This document shows, in pieces, positions 44,499 to 53,943 of a stretch of DNA of 64,000 bases (within the stretch, counting starts at the first letter, position 1; each line of letters starts with the position of its first letter). A program made the translations under genes and the position numbers. The DNA comes from Streptomyces sp. NBC_01454 (GTDB lineage Bacteria > Actinomycetota > Actinomycetes > Streptomycetales > Streptomycetaceae), in NCBI RefSeq assembly GCF_036227565.1, contig NZ_CP109460.1, forward strand, positions 6,076,001-6,140,000. The letters run 5' to 3'. The notes beneath the pieces are model-generated. The model was not told where the DNA came from, searched no databases, and was given only the letters and a program-made list of their open reading frames with translations.

Positions 44499-45274
44499 GG
44501 CTGGCTCTCTCCCTCGGTCGCCCGGTCGTTCCGCCTGGTGGCCCCCACACTATCCCTCCTGTAGCGGGCCCAGGCGTAGAGGAAGCCGAGGGCGAATCCG
44601 ATGACATGGGCGAGGTAGGCGACCCCGGGGCCGCGCGAGTCGTGCTGCGCGGCCTGCCACTGCAGGAAGAACCAGAACAGCAGCACGATCCAGGCGGGAA
44701 AGCGCAGCGGCAGGAAGAAGAGGAAAGGGAAGACGCTGGTCACCCGGGCCGTGGGAAACAGGTAGAGGAAGGCCCCCAGCACACCGGAGATCGAGCCGGA
44801 GGCGCCCACCAGGGTCTGGCCCGAGGAGGCGTGGGCGGCCGCGTAGCCGAGCAGCGCGAGGTAGCCGATGATGAGGTAGAAGGCGGCGAACGGGAGCCGG
44901 CCCATACGTGCCTCGGCCATTCCGCCGAACACGTAGAGAAAGAGCATGTTGCCGAGCAGGTGCAGCCAGCTGCCGTGCACGAACAACGCGGTCAGCGGCG
45001 TGATCAGGGCGCGCAGCGAGCCGCTCCACAGCTCCAGCGGGATCACGCCCCACCGCTCGAAGTACGCGGTCTGGGCCTTCAGCAGGGCGTCGCCGGTGCC
45101 GTATATGCGGTTCAGGCCGGATGCCGGGCCGATCACGAAGACCGCGCAGCACAGGCCGATCAGCACATTCGTCACCCGCGAGAACACCGCGGTCAGCGAC
45201 CGGGTGGCATGCGGCGGACGCGGAAGGAGACCGGACGAGCGGGGTGAACGGGGAGAGGGGGCCGGCGCCGTCAT
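44495..45274 (-). CDS. rhomboid family intramembrane serine protease
   Basis: 259 residues, six or more helices. The catalytic dyad is Ser159 in GASGSISGVLG and His223 in AHVIGFALGF; HLLGNMLFLYVFG is also conserved. It cleaves proteins within the membrane; substrates are unknown. ATG at 45274 is chosen over an upstream start. It overlaps the Lrp-like gene, so they are coupled. Confidence 0.93.
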   Translation of the reverse strand: MTAPAPSPRSPRSSGLLPRPPHATRSLTAVFSRVTNVLIGLCCAVFVIGPASGLNRIYGTGDALLKAQTAYFERWGVIPLELWSGSLRALITPLTALFVHGSWLHLLGNMLFLYVFGGMAEARMGRLPFAAFYLIIGYLALLGYAAAHASSGQTLVGASGSISGVLGAFLYLFPTARVTSVFPFLFFLPLRFPAWIVLLFWFFLQWQAAQHDSRGPGVAYLAHVIGFALGFLYAWARYRRDSVGATRRNDRATEGESQP

Positions 45275-45478
45275 GAAGTGATCATTGCTCAATGCGGGCA
45301 ATCGGGACAGAGTGCCTCGCCGCATCCCGGCACCCGGGCAGGGCCCGCACCCGCCCCCCGTCAGGCCGTAGGGTTACAGGCAGAACTTTGCGTATTTCCG
45401 CAGTCCGACGGCGCACCGCGTGAACGGCGCAGCAGCACGAGATCGATGAGATCGACGAGCACGAAAGAGGACGACAGG

Positions 45479-45718
45479 ATGTCTGTTCCCCTGCCGACGG
45501 CCGAAACCCGGTGGCGCTGCACGCTGTGCGGCAACCTCACCCGTTTCGACGTGACCCGCCAGGCCAAGGTGGTGGAGTACGTCCATCTGGACCTGGCCGG
45601 CGAGCCGAAGGTGGAGGAGCGCGAGGTCCTCAGTGAGAGCATCGAGTCCGTGCGCTGCCGCTGGTGCAACGCGGTCGACCAGATCGAGCTGGTGGACCGC
45701 CCGGGCGCGAACGCCTGA
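45479..45718 (+). CDS. small zinc-ribbon protein
   Basis: 79 residues with two Cys pairs (CTLC at 14-17 and CRWC at 60-63), forming a likely zinc ribbon. ATG at 45479 has AAGAGGAC upstream. It lies 18 bp before the NYN-domain gene on the same strand, and the pair is probably an operon. Role unknown. Confidence 0.88.
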   Translation: MSVPLPTAETRWRCTLCGNLTRFDVTRQAKVVEYVHLDLAGEPKVEEREVLSESIESVRCRWCNAVDQIELVDRPGANA

Positions 45719-45736
45719 GATCGGAGCGAGGCAGCC

Positions 45737-47110
45737 GTGGTGGACCGTCCAGAAGGGGAGCCGGGGGCCCAGCGTGACGACGTACCCGAGGGTGCGGCGG
45801 ACGAGGTGCTCGACCGACCGCTGCCCGAGGGCGTACGGCGCCGTGTCGTGGCGCTCACCGCGGAGTCGTTCGGCGCGCTGACGGTCGCCGAACTCCCGCC
45901 CCCACTGCGGCAGTACGCCCGTTTCACCCCGACCCGTCGGGCCAAATTCGCCGGAAATGCGATGGCTTCCGCCCTGGAGGGCGATGCGGTCTTCCGGCAG
46001 CGGATCGCCGGCAAGCTGCGCGAGGCGCAGCCGGAGCTCGCCTCGGCGCTGGAGCACGGCAATCCGCCGGCGGCCGCCGAACCGCTCGATGTCGCGGCGG
46101 CCGCCTATGTGCTGCGCCCCGAGGGCTGGGTCAAGCTCGTCGAGGCCGCCGGTGAGGAGGCCCAGCGGGCGCGCGCCGAGCGGGCCGGCGAGGAGGCCGA
46201 GCGGGAACTGGCCAGGCTGCGAGAGGAGCTGGCGCAGGCGCGCGGCGAGGCCCGTACGGAGGCCGACCGGATCCGGGCCGACCTCGACACGGTCCGCAAG
46301 GAGAACGAGTCGCTGCGGCGCAAGCTGCGCAGCGCGCTGAGCGACGTCAAGCGCGGTGAGGCCGCGGTGCGCAAGGCCGATGCCGCCCTCGCGGAGACCC
46401 GGGACCGGGCGGCCACCGAGAAGACCGCGGCGGACAGCGAGGTGCGCCGGCTCAAGGCCCGGATCGCGGAGGCCGAGACGGCGCTGGAGACCAGCCGGCG
46501 AGCCGCCCGCGAGGGCCGCAGCGTCGAGGACATGCGGGTGCGGCTGCTGCTCGACACGGTGCTGGACGCGGCCCAGGGACTGCGCCGCGAGCTGGCGCTG
46601 CCGCCGGCCAACGTCCATCCCGCGGACACCGTCGAGGCGGTCGCGCCGGGCCGGATGACGCCCAAGGACATCGCCACCCGCGCGCTGTCGGAGATGGACC
46701 CGGCGCTGCTCGACCAGCTTCTGGCGCTGCCGCAGGCGCATTTGGTGGTGGACGGCTACAACGTCACCAAAACCGGCTATCCGACCATGCCGCTCGACAA
46801 GCAGCGGCTGCGGCTGCTGGGCGGCCTCGCGGTGCTGGCGGCGCAGACCGGCGCGGAGATGACCTGTGTCTTCGACGGGGCGGAGCTGGCGGCGCCGGTG
46901 CTGCTCGCGCCCCCGCGCGGCGTAAGGGTCCTTTTCAGCAAACCGGGCGTAACGGCCGATGAGTTGATTCGTCAGCTGGTTCGGGCCGAACCGCCCGGCC
47001 GTCCGGTCGTCGTGGTCTCCACGGACCGGGAAGTGGCCGACGGAGTGGCGAAGGCCGGGGCGCGCCCGGTCGCATCGGCCCTGCTCCTCAAGAGGCTTGC
47101 CCGGACCTGA
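45737..47110 (+). CDS. NYN (YacP/Rae1-like) domain protein with coiled coil
   Basis: 457 residues. A helical N-terminus (about 30-135), a long coiled coil (about 140-260, Arg/Glu/Ala-rich) and a C-terminal NYN/PIN-like domain (about 325-457). The domain has the acidic motifs LVVDGYNVTKTGYP, CVFDGAE, TADELI and STDREV, like YacP/Rae1 ribosome-associated endoribonucleases. The coiled coil is an addition to the short Firmicute enzyme. GTG at 45737 follows GGAGCGAG. Confidence 0.92.
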   Translation: MVDRPEGEPGAQRDDVPEGAADEVLDRPLPEGVRRRVVALTAESFGALTVAELPPPLRQYARFTPTRRAKFAGNAMASALEGDAVFRQRIAGKLREAQPELASALEHGNPPAAAEPLDVAAAAYVLRPEGWVKLVEAAGEEAQRARAERAGEEAERELARLREELAQARGEARTEADRIRADLDTVRKENESLRRKLRSALSDVKRGEAAVRKADAALAETRDRAATEKTAADSEVRRLKARIAEAETALETSRRAAREGRSVEDMRVRLLLDTVLDAAQGLRRELALPPANVHPADTVEAVAPGRMTPKDIATRALSEMDPALLDQLLALPQAHLVVDGYNVTKTGYPTMPLDKQRLRLLGGLAVLAAQTGAEMTCVFDGAELAAPVLLAPPRGVRVLFSKPGVTADELIRQLVRAEPPGRPVVVVSTDREVADGVAKAGARPVASALLLKRLART

Positions 47111-47244
47111 GGCGCCGGGCTCCCGGGGCACCGGACGGCGGGAAAACCGCTGCGCTCCGTGTCTGAGCGTCAGTTGGCGCTCACTGCCTGTGTGACGTTG
47201 GTAAAGGATGGGGCTGGTGGCGCAGTTTTTTCCCCTGGGGATTT

Positions 47245-47400
47245 GAAGCGATCACAGCTCGGTTACTAAGGTCAGCCCCGAACCTTCATGCAGATGATTA
47301 TCCAACCGGGATGAACAGTGAAGGTACCGCCGAGTCCGCGGCGTTCACGCGGAGCCGGGGTCTCACCCCCCCCCACTTCCCGGTAGGCGGCTGGAGGAAG
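47245..47400 (+). ncRNA. structured 5' leader, possible c-di-AMP (ydaO-type) riboswitch
   Basis: 305 bp separate the previous stop from the hydrolase start. The 3' part ends CCCGGTAGGCGG, the typical end of actinobacterial ydaO RNAs as I recall, just before the ribosome site; GATGAACAGTGAAGG upstream may match the GGGGUGAA block. In S. coelicolor, ydaO riboswitches precede cell-wall hydrolase genes. The 5' part does not match clearly. Needs a covariance search. Confidence 0.55.
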
Positions 47401-47415
47401 AAGGAGCTCGCCCCC

Positions 47416-48441
47416 GTGGCGTCCCACCGTCGACCCAAGCAGCCGAGCCGTACCCGCGTGACCGTGCTCACCGCCACCGCCGCGGCGGCCGTCGCCCTGT
47501 CGTCCCAGGCCGCCCAGGCCGACCCCCACCAGTCGAAGAAGGACGTCAAGTCCGAGGTCGACAAGCTCTACAACGAGGCCGAGCAGGCCACGGAGAAGTA
47601 CGACGGGGTCAAGGAGCAGCAGGACAAGCTCCAGAAGGAGGTCGACGACCTCCAGGACAAGGTGGCGCGCGGTCAGGGTGACCTCAACCAGCTGCGCAAG
47701 GGTCTCGGCGCGGTCGCCTCCGGCCAGTACCGCAGCGGCAGCATCGACCCCTCGGTCCAGCTGTTCCTCTCCGGCGACCCGGACACCTACCTCGAGAAGG
47801 CCGCCACGCTCGACCAGTTGAGCGGCAAGCAGGCCGAGCAGCTGAAGACCATCGCGGACAAGCAGCGCCGGCTCGCCCAGGAGCGCGCCGAGGCCGCGGG
47901 CAAGATCAAGGACCTCACCGACACCCGTAAGGCGCTCGGTGACAAGAAGGACGAGATCAAGGGCAAGCTCGCCAAGGCGCAGCAGCTGCTCAACCGGATG
48001 ACCGCCAAGGAGCGGGCGGCCATGCAGGCCGAGGAGAACCGCGCCAACCGCAGCAACGACCGGGCCAACCTCGGCAGTGACGTCCCGGCGTCGCAGCGCG
48101 GTGCGGCCGCCCTCCAGGCCGCCCAGTCCAAGATAGGTTCGCCCTACGTCTGGGGCGCCACCGGCCCGTCGTCCTTCGACTGCTCCGGTCTGACCTCCTG
48201 GGCCTACGCGCAGGCCGGCCAGTCGCTGCCGCGCACCTCGCAGCAGCAGGCCAACGCCGGTACCCGGATCTCCTCGCAGAGCGACCTCAAGCCGGGCGAT
48301 CTGGTGCTCTTCTTCAGCGACCTGCACCACATCGGCCTCTATGCGGGCAACGGCATCGTGCTGCACGCGCCGAAGCCGGGCGCCCAGGTGCGCTACGAGC
48401 CCATCGGCAACATGCCGTTCGCGTTCGGCGTGCGGGTCTGA
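47416..48441 (+). CDS. NlpC/P60 family cell-wall hydrolase, copy 1
   Basis: 341 residues. Signal peptide (about 12-35, cleavage AQA-DP), coiled coil (about 40-200) and NlpC/P60 domain (about 235-341) with Cys256 (FDCSGL), His305 (HHIGLY) and His317. It cuts peptidoglycan peptide links outside the cell. GTG at 47416 with AAGGAG upstream; starts further up lie within the leader RNA. Closely related to the next gene. Confidence 0.93.
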   Translation: MASHRRPKQPSRTRVTVLTATAAAAVALSSQAAQADPHQSKKDVKSEVDKLYNEAEQATEKYDGVKEQQDKLQKEVDDLQDKVARGQGDLNQLRKGLGAVASGQYRSGSIDPSVQLFLSGDPDTYLEKAATLDQLSGKQAEQLKTIADKQRRLAQERAEAAGKIKDLTDTRKALGDKKDEIKGKLAKAQQLLNRMTAKERAAMQAEENRANRSNDRANLGSDVPASQRGAAALQAAQSKIGSPYVWGATGPSSFDCSGLTSWAYAQAGQSLPRTSQQQANAGTRISSQSDLKPGDLVLFFSDLHHIGLYAGNGIVLHAPKPGAQVRYEPIGNMPFAFGVRV

Positions 48442-48506
48442 CAAGCCTCACAACACTCTCAACCTGCCGCCCGAACGGGCGAATTGCGGCCGCGGCCGCT
48501 GACTTA

Positions 48507-48545
48507 CCGCCCCGTCGGTGACCTGCACAGTCACCGGCGGGGCGG
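48507..48545 (+). terminator. terminator between the two hydrolase genes
   Basis: 16-bp stem with one G-T pair (48507-48522 with 48530-48545), 7-base loop. Confidence 0.82.
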
Positions 48546-48673
48546 CGCCGTGTGGGCGAAATGCGGTCTTTGGTCGGTGTGGACCGCCGCCGTTACTGTC
48601 TGCCCTCGCAGCATCCGGTCACCGACGCCCTCCCGGGGCGGCAGGGGCTGCACAGGGAAGGAGTGCGGCTTTC

Positions 48674-49720
48674 GTGGTGTCCCACCGCCGTACCTCGCAG
48701 CACGGCCAGAGCACCCTCGCCGGGGTCACCGTTGTGTCGGCCGCCCTGGCGACCGCGGCCGCCGCGCTGTCGGCACCGCCGGCGTCCGCCGATCCGGCCG
48801 GTCACGCGGCCGCCGGCCGCGCGGCGGCGACCGCACACGTCGAGCGTCTCTACGCGCAGGCGGAGCGGGCCACCGAGAAGTTCGACGGTGCCCAGGCACG
48901 GACCAAGGAACTGCGCGGCCGGGTGACGGCCCTGCAGGACCGCACCGCCCGTGCCCAGGAGCGGGTCAACCGGATGCGGGGCCGGCTGGGCGCGCTGGCC
49001 GCCGCCCAGTACCGGTCCGGCGGCATGGACCCCACCCTCCAGCTGATGCTCTCCGAACGGCCCGACACCTTCCTGGAGAAGGCCTCCGCGCTCGACCGGC
49101 TCGGCGCCGACCAGGCCGGCCAGCTGCGCAGGCTCCGGGCGGCACAGCGCTCCCTGGAGCAGCAGCGCAGGGAGACCACGGCGAAGCTGGCGCAGCTGGA
49201 GGCCAGCCGCAAGGACGTCGCCCGCCACAAGCGGGACGTCCAGCGCCGGCTGGCCACCGCGCGGCGGTTGCTGCACGCGCTCCCCAAGGACGCCAGGAAG
49301 GCCTTCGAGCGGGCCGCCAGGAGCGACGGGCGCCACGGGGTGGTCCCGGACCTGCACGGCGCCGTCCCCGCCTCCGGGCGGGCCGCGGCGGCCGTCGCCG
49401 CGGTGCGCGCCGCGGTCGGCTCGCCGTACGCCTGGGGGCGCAGCGGCCCCTCGGCCTTCGACTGCTCCGGGCTCACCCAATGGGCCTACGGCCGGGCCGG
49501 AGTCTCCATCCCGCGGACCTCGCAGGCCCAGCGCGGCGCCGGCCGGCAGGTGCCGCTCAGCCAGGCGCAACCCGGTGACCTGGTCATCTACCGCGCGGAC
49601 GGCAGTCATGTCGGGATGTACGTGGGCAACGGCCAGGTGGTCCACGCGCCCTATCCCGGCGCACGGGTGCGCTACGACCCGGTCGGGATGATGCCGATCT
49701 CGGCCGTCACCCGCCCCTGA
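48674..49720 (+). CDS. NlpC/P60 family cell-wall hydrolase, copy 2
   Basis: 348 residues, same layout as copy 1: signal peptide (cleavage near ASA-DP at about 39), coiled coil richer in Arg, and NlpC/P60 domain with Cys264 (FDCSGL) and His of SHVGMY. GTG at 48674 aligns with the start of copy 1 and has AAGGAG ten bases upstream. A terminator separates it from copy 1, and its 5' region lacks the CCCGGTAGGCGG leader, so control differs. Confidence 0.93.
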   Translation: MVSHRRTSQHGQSTLAGVTVVSAALATAAAALSAPPASADPAGHAAAGRAAATAHVERLYAQAERATEKFDGAQARTKELRGRVTALQDRTARAQERVNRMRGRLGALAAAQYRSGGMDPTLQLMLSERPDTFLEKASALDRLGADQAGQLRRLRAAQRSLEQQRRETTAKLAQLEASRKDVARHKRDVQRRLATARRLLHALPKDARKAFERAARSDGRHGVVPDLHGAVPASGRAAAAVAAVRAAVGSPYAWGRSGPSAFDCSGLTQWAYGRAGVSIPRTSQAQRGAGRQVPLSQAQPGDLVIYRADGSHVGMYVGNGQVVHAPYPGARVRYDPVGMMPISAVTRP

Positions 49721-49771
49721 GACGCAGCCCAGCGTTTTTGCCCCGGCCGGGCCCGACCTACGATCATCCGC

Positions 49772-51154
49772 ATGTCAGAGCAGAGGGCGGCAGCGCGGCT
49801 GTCGCGGGCCGGGGCGGCGGGGTGTGCCGCCCTGGTCCTCGCGCTGCTCGCCCCGCTGGCGGGCTGTGGGCCGACGGCCTCCACGCCGGCCCGTTTCCCG
49901 GACGTCCAGCGGATGCTCGATGCCCGTGCGCAGGCCGTACGGAAGCGGGACGCGGCGGGCTTTCTCGCCTCCGTCGACCCGCGGGCCACCGGCTACCGCA
50001 GCCGGCAGCGCGCGATGTTCGCCCACCTCGCGGGCGTACCGCTGGCCGACTGGCGCTACGACCTCGACTCGACCGGCGCCTTCCCGCTCCCGTCCGGCGG
50101 CGGCACCCACCTGGCCGCGAAGGTGCGGCTGCGCTACCGCCTCAAGGGCTATGACACCGCGCCGGTGCACTCCGTGCAGTACCTCACCCTGACCGAGCGC
50201 GACGGCCGCTGGCTGATCTCCTCCGACACCGACGGCGCCGACGAGGGCCGCACCGGCACCCGGCAGCTGTGGGACCAGGGCCCGGTGCGGCTGGTGCGCG
50301 GCCGGCACAGCCTGGTCCTCGGCGGCCCGGCACATCCGGGGCGGCTGAAGGACCTGGCGCGCCGGGTGGACCGGGCGGTGCCCGCGGTCTCCGCGGCCTG
50401 GAAGGGGAAGTGGGCGCGCAAGGTCGTCGTGGAGGCGCCGGACTCGGTCGAGCGGATGGCGCAGCTGATGGGCAGCGACGACCCGTCCGGCTATGCGGGG
50501 ATCGCGGCGGTCACCACCGGGGAGGCGGGCGTCGAGGCGGCCGCGCCCGCGGACCGCGTGATCATCAACCCGGACGCCTACGAGGAGCTCAACGACCTGG
50601 GCCGCACCGTGGTGCTCACCCACGAGACCACCCATGTCGCCACCCGCACGGCCACCACTCGGGCCACCCCACTGTGGCTCTCCGAGGGCTTCGCCGACTG
50701 GGTCGCCTACCGCGGCATCCGCCACAAGGCCGTCACCACCGCCCCCGAACTCACCCGCGCGGTCGCCGGCGGCAAGCTCCCCGCCCGGCTGCCGACCGAC
50801 GGGGACTTCGGCTTCCGGGCCGGCGCCGACCGGCTGGCGAAGGCGTACGAGGGCAGCTGGCTGGCCTGCCGGATGATCGCGGAGAAGTGGGGCGAGGCCA
50901 AGCTGATCGCCTTCTACAAGGCGGCCGGCAAGAGCGCGATCCGCATCGCGAGCGGGAGCACGGGGGCCCCGATGGAGGCGGCCACGGCCGCGACGCCGGG
51001 CACCGGTCCGGCCTGGCCGGCCGCCGGCACCGGGCACCGGCCACCGTCCCGCACCGACCGGACGGACCGCGCCATGCGCACCCAACTGGGCATCGGTATG
51101 GCGGAGTTCACCCGTCGGTGGCGCGCTTTCGTACGGCAGCAGCTGCGGCGGTGA
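49772..51154 (+). CDS. lipoprotein zinc metallopeptidase (HExxH)
   Basis: 460 residues. Lipobox LAPLAGC with Cys32. The zinc motif HETTH (284-288) is followed by WLSEGFADW with the likely third ligand Glu305, the gluzincin pattern. A low-complexity insert rich in Ala/Thr/Gly/Pro lies at about 390-430. The N-terminal half resembles a small beta domain (VQYLTLTERDGRWLIS). Substrate unknown, probably outside the membrane. Its last 47 bp overlap the convergent glycosyltransferase gene. Confidence 0.88.
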   Translation: MSEQRAAARLSRAGAAGCAALVLALLAPLAGCGPTASTPARFPDVQRMLDARAQAVRKRDAAGFLASVDPRATGYRSRQRAMFAHLAGVPLADWRYDLDSTGAFPLPSGGGTHLAAKVRLRYRLKGYDTAPVHSVQYLTLTERDGRWLISSDTDGADEGRTGTRQLWDQGPVRLVRGRHSLVLGGPAHPGRLKDLARRVDRAVPAVSAAWKGKWARKVVVEAPDSVERMAQLMGSDDPSGYAGIAAVTTGEAGVEAAAPADRVIINPDAYEELNDLGRTVVLTHETTHVATRTATTRATPLWLSEGFADWVAYRGIRHKAVTTAPELTRAVAGGKLPARLPTDGDFGFRAGADRLAKAYEGSWLACRMIAEKWGEAKLIAFYKAAGKSAIRIASGSTGAPMEAATAATPGTGPAWPAAGTGHRPPSRTDRTDRAMRTQLGIGMAEFTRRWRAFVRQQLRR

Positions 51155-52430
51155 GCCGGGGCGCGGCGGCAGCGGTCCCGTCGGCCGGCGTGCGGGCGCC
51201 GACCACGCCGGCGCCGGCCCCGGGCCCGTCCTCCCCGCATCCGCCGTCCCCGGCCGTGACCCACAGCCGGCGGCAGGCGAGGAGCGAGGCGGCGACCAGC
51301 AGACCGTTGCGCACGACCAGCAGGGCGATGCCCTTCGGGTCGCTCGCCACGACATCGGCGAACCGGACGGGGAACTCCAGCAGGGTGACCCCGGTGGCGA
51401 GCAGCACCAGCACCGCCGGCAGCGTCTGCCGGCACCCGCGTACGGTCACGCACACCGCGGCGAGCCCCACCAGCCACAGCATGTACTGCGGGCTGATCAC
51501 CCGGCTGGTGGTCGTGAACAGCAGGGTCGCGGTGAAGGCCGCCTCGCACAGCGTCGCCGGGCCCGGTGCCCGGGTCCGCACCCGCCACAGGAACAGCCAG
51601 CCCACGGCCGCCAGGCTCAGCGTGAGCGCGACGGTGCCGGCGACGGCGACGCCCGGCCCGAGGAACTCCAGCGAGCCGTAGTTCAGCAGCACCTGGCCCT
51701 GCCACCCGAAGTGCCGGGCGAAATGGAAGGCCAGGGCGCCGAGTGACTCGACCTCCGTCCCGCGGTCGCGCTGGAAGGTGAGGAATGTGAGCGCGCCCGG
51801 TGCGGCGGCGACGAAGAACAGGGTCAGCCCGGCGGCGGTGGCGGCCGCGCTCCACCACAGGGCACGGGCCCGCCGGCCGCGCACCGCCGCCCCGGTCAGC
51901 AGCAGCGCGGGCCAGACCTTCAGCAGCGCGCCGAAGGCGATCAGCGCGCCCGCCACCCGCGGCCGGCGCACGGCGGCGAACAGCGCGGCGACGGCGACCG
52001 CGGTGACCATCAGGTCGTAGCGGGCGTAGGCGGTCGGGCCCAGCAGCGCCACCCCCGCGATCCACACCCAGGCCCCGGCCGGGCGGTGGCCGGGCCGCCG
52101 GCCGGCTCGCAGGAAGAGGGCCAGCACCACCGCGTCGGTGAGCAGGATCAGGAGGAAGAACGCCGGGGCGTAGTCCAGGAACGGCAGCAGGCCGGGGGAG
52201 AGGATCGCGAGGGCGGCGGCCGGCGGGTACTGCCAGGTCACATCGGCCCGCGGGAAGGTGCCGGATCTCAGGACGTCGAACCAGCCCTGGTAGATCACCG
52301 AGACATCGGTGGTGACATCCGGCCCCGGCAGGACCAGCACCCGCAGGACGCACAGCAGCACCACGGCCCGGGTCACGGCCCATGCCGCCACCGGGAGCCA
52401 CACCCCGCGTGCCGTGCTGATCCTGGTCAT
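51108..52430 (-). CDS. GT87-like membrane glycosyltransferase (polyprenol-phosphate type)
   Basis: 440 residues with about ten hydrophobic segments and a periplasmic-loop motif near the N-terminus (TWQYPPAAALAI, preceded by DVSVIYQGWFDVLRSG). This pattern is typical of GT87 mannosyltransferase-like proteins of actinobacteria. ATG at 52430 with GAGG five bases before it. It is divergent from a GT4 glycosyltransferase, and both may act on cell-envelope glycolipids. Confidence 0.85.
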   Translation of the reverse strand: MTRISTARGVWLPVAAWAVTRAVVLLCVLRVLVLPGPDVTTDVSVIYQGWFDVLRSGTFPRADVTWQYPPAAALAILSPGLLPFLDYAPAFFLLILLTDAVVLALFLRAGRRPGHRPAGAWVWIAGVALLGPTAYARYDLMVTAVAVAALFAAVRRPRVAGALIAFGALLKVWPALLLTGAAVRGRRARALWWSAAATAAGLTLFFVAAAPGALTFLTFQRDRGTEVESLGALAFHFARHFGWQGQVLLNYGSLEFLGPGVAVAGTVALTLSLAAVGWLFLWRVRTRAPGPATLCEAAFTATLLFTTTSRVISPQYMLWLVGLAAVCVTVRGCRQTLPAVLVLLATGVTLLEFPVRFADVVASDPKGIALLVVRNGLLVAASLLACRRLWVTAGDGGCGEDGPGAGAGVVGARTPADGTAAAAPRLTAAAAAVRKRATDG

Positions 52431-52666
52431 CGTCACCTCGTCGCCGCTCGTCCGGGGCTCGCCGGCGCCGCGGGCGGCGCCGGGGTCACGGCGCCCTGCC
52501 TGCCGTTTCCCGCCCGTGCAGTCTGCCTGATCCCGGGGCCGGCCGGTCATGACCGTCAGGCAGGACGGGGAGGGCGGGGCGGGCCGTCCCCGTCCGGCGG
52601 CCGCCCGGTACTGTCGGGCCCGAACCGCCGAGACCGACCGCCCGGACCGACCGCCGAGAGACCATC

Positions 52667-53809
52667 GTGCACAAGACCCTGATCGTCACGAACGACTTCC
52701 CGCCCCGGCCCGGCGGCATCCAGGCCTTTCTGCACAGCATGGCGCTGCGGCTGGACCCCTGCGAGGTCGTCGTCTACGCCTCGACCTGGAAGCGCGGCGC
52801 GGAGGGCCGCGCGGCCACCGCCGCCTTCGACGCCGAGCAGCCGTTCCCGGTGGTCCGGGACCGTACGACGATGCTGCTGCCCACCCCGCGGGTGACCCGG
52901 CGGGCCACCGGGCTGCTGCGCGAACACGGCTGCTCCTCGGTGTGGTTCGGCGCGGCGGCGCCGCTCGGGCTGATGGCGCCCGCGCTCCGTGCGGCCGGCG
53001 CCCGGCGCATCGTGGCGACCACGCACGGCCACGAGGCGGGCTGGGCTCAGCTGCCGGCCGCCCGGCAGCTGCTGCGCCGGATCGGCGCGGGCACCGACAC
53101 CCTCACCTACCTCGGCGAGTACACCCGCACCCGGATCGCCGGTGCGCTCGCCCCCGGGGACGCCGCGCGGATGGTCCCCCTCCCGCCCGGCGTCGACGAG
53201 AAGACCTTCCACCCCGGCTCGGGCGGCGACGAGGTACGGGCCCGGCTCGGCCTCGCCGGCCGGCCGGTGGTGGTGTGTGTCTCCCGGCTGGTCCCGCGTA
53301 AGGGCCAGGACACCCTGATCGAGGCGATGCCGGCCGTCCTGTCCGCGGTGCCCGACGCCGTCCTGCTGATCGTCGGCGGCGGCCCGTACGAGAAGGACCT
53401 GCACGCGCTGGCGGCCGCCAAGGGCGTCGGGGACGCGGTGCGCTTCACCGGGGCGGTCCCGTGGGAGGAACTGCCGGCGCACTACGGCGCGGGCGATGTC
53501 TTCGCGATGCCGTGCCGCACCCGCCGCGGCGGACTCGACGTCGAGGGCCTGGGCATCGTCTACCTGGAGGCCTCCGCGACCGGACTCCCCGTGGTGGCGG
53601 GCGACTCGGGCGGCGCCCCCGACGCCGTCCTGGACGGCGAGACGGGCTGGGTGGTCCCCGGCGGATCTCCGGCGCCGACCGCCGAGCGCCTGATCACCCT
53701 GCTCCGCGACCCGGCCCTGCGCCGCACCATGGGCGCCCGCGGCCGCGCCTGGGTGGAGGAGAAGTGGCGCTGGGATCTGCTCGCGGAGCGGCTGAAGGAA
53801 CTTCTGTAG
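52667..53809 (+). CDS. GT4 glycosyltransferase, PimB-like
   Basis: 380 residues, GT-B fold. The N-terminus NDFPPRPGGIQAFLHSMA and the C-terminal FAMPCRTRRGGLDVEGLGIVYLEA (conserved Glu pair) match PimB, which adds the second mannose of phosphatidylinositol mannosides. SRLVPRKGQDTLIEA holds the nucleotide-sugar Arg/Lys. GTG at 52667. Substrate not proven. Confidence 0.9.
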   Translation: MHKTLIVTNDFPPRPGGIQAFLHSMALRLDPCEVVVYASTWKRGAEGRAATAAFDAEQPFPVVRDRTTMLLPTPRVTRRATGLLREHGCSSVWFGAAAPLGLMAPALRAAGARRIVATTHGHEAGWAQLPAARQLLRRIGAGTDTLTYLGEYTRTRIAGALAPGDAARMVPLPPGVDEKTFHPGSGGDEVRARLGLAGRPVVVCVSRLVPRKGQDTLIEAMPAVLSAVPDAVLLIVGGGPYEKDLHALAAAKGVGDAVRFTGAVPWEELPAHYGAGDVFAMPCRTRRGGLDVEGLGIVYLEASATGLPVVAGDSGGAPDAVLDGETGWVVPGGSPAPTAERLITLLRDPALRRTMGARGRAWVEEKWRWDLLAERLKELL

Positions 53810-53811
53810 GA

Positions 53812-53834
53812 CCGCCCGGGGAGAGCCCGGGCGG
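53812..53834. terminator. terminator between the glycosyltransferase and acyl-CoA synthetase
   Basis: 9-bp perfect stem (53812-53820 with 53826-53834), loop GAGAG. A weaker imperfect hairpin lies at 53878-53905. The genes are convergent. Confidence 0.7.
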
Positions 53835-53943
53835 CGTCCCCCGGGCACCCGGCCCGCACTCCCCGGCACACGCGATCCGCCGCCGTGGCGGCAGCCACGA
53901 CGGCGGATGACGGTGATGCGGGGCGGTCCGCCCTGGGGACACC

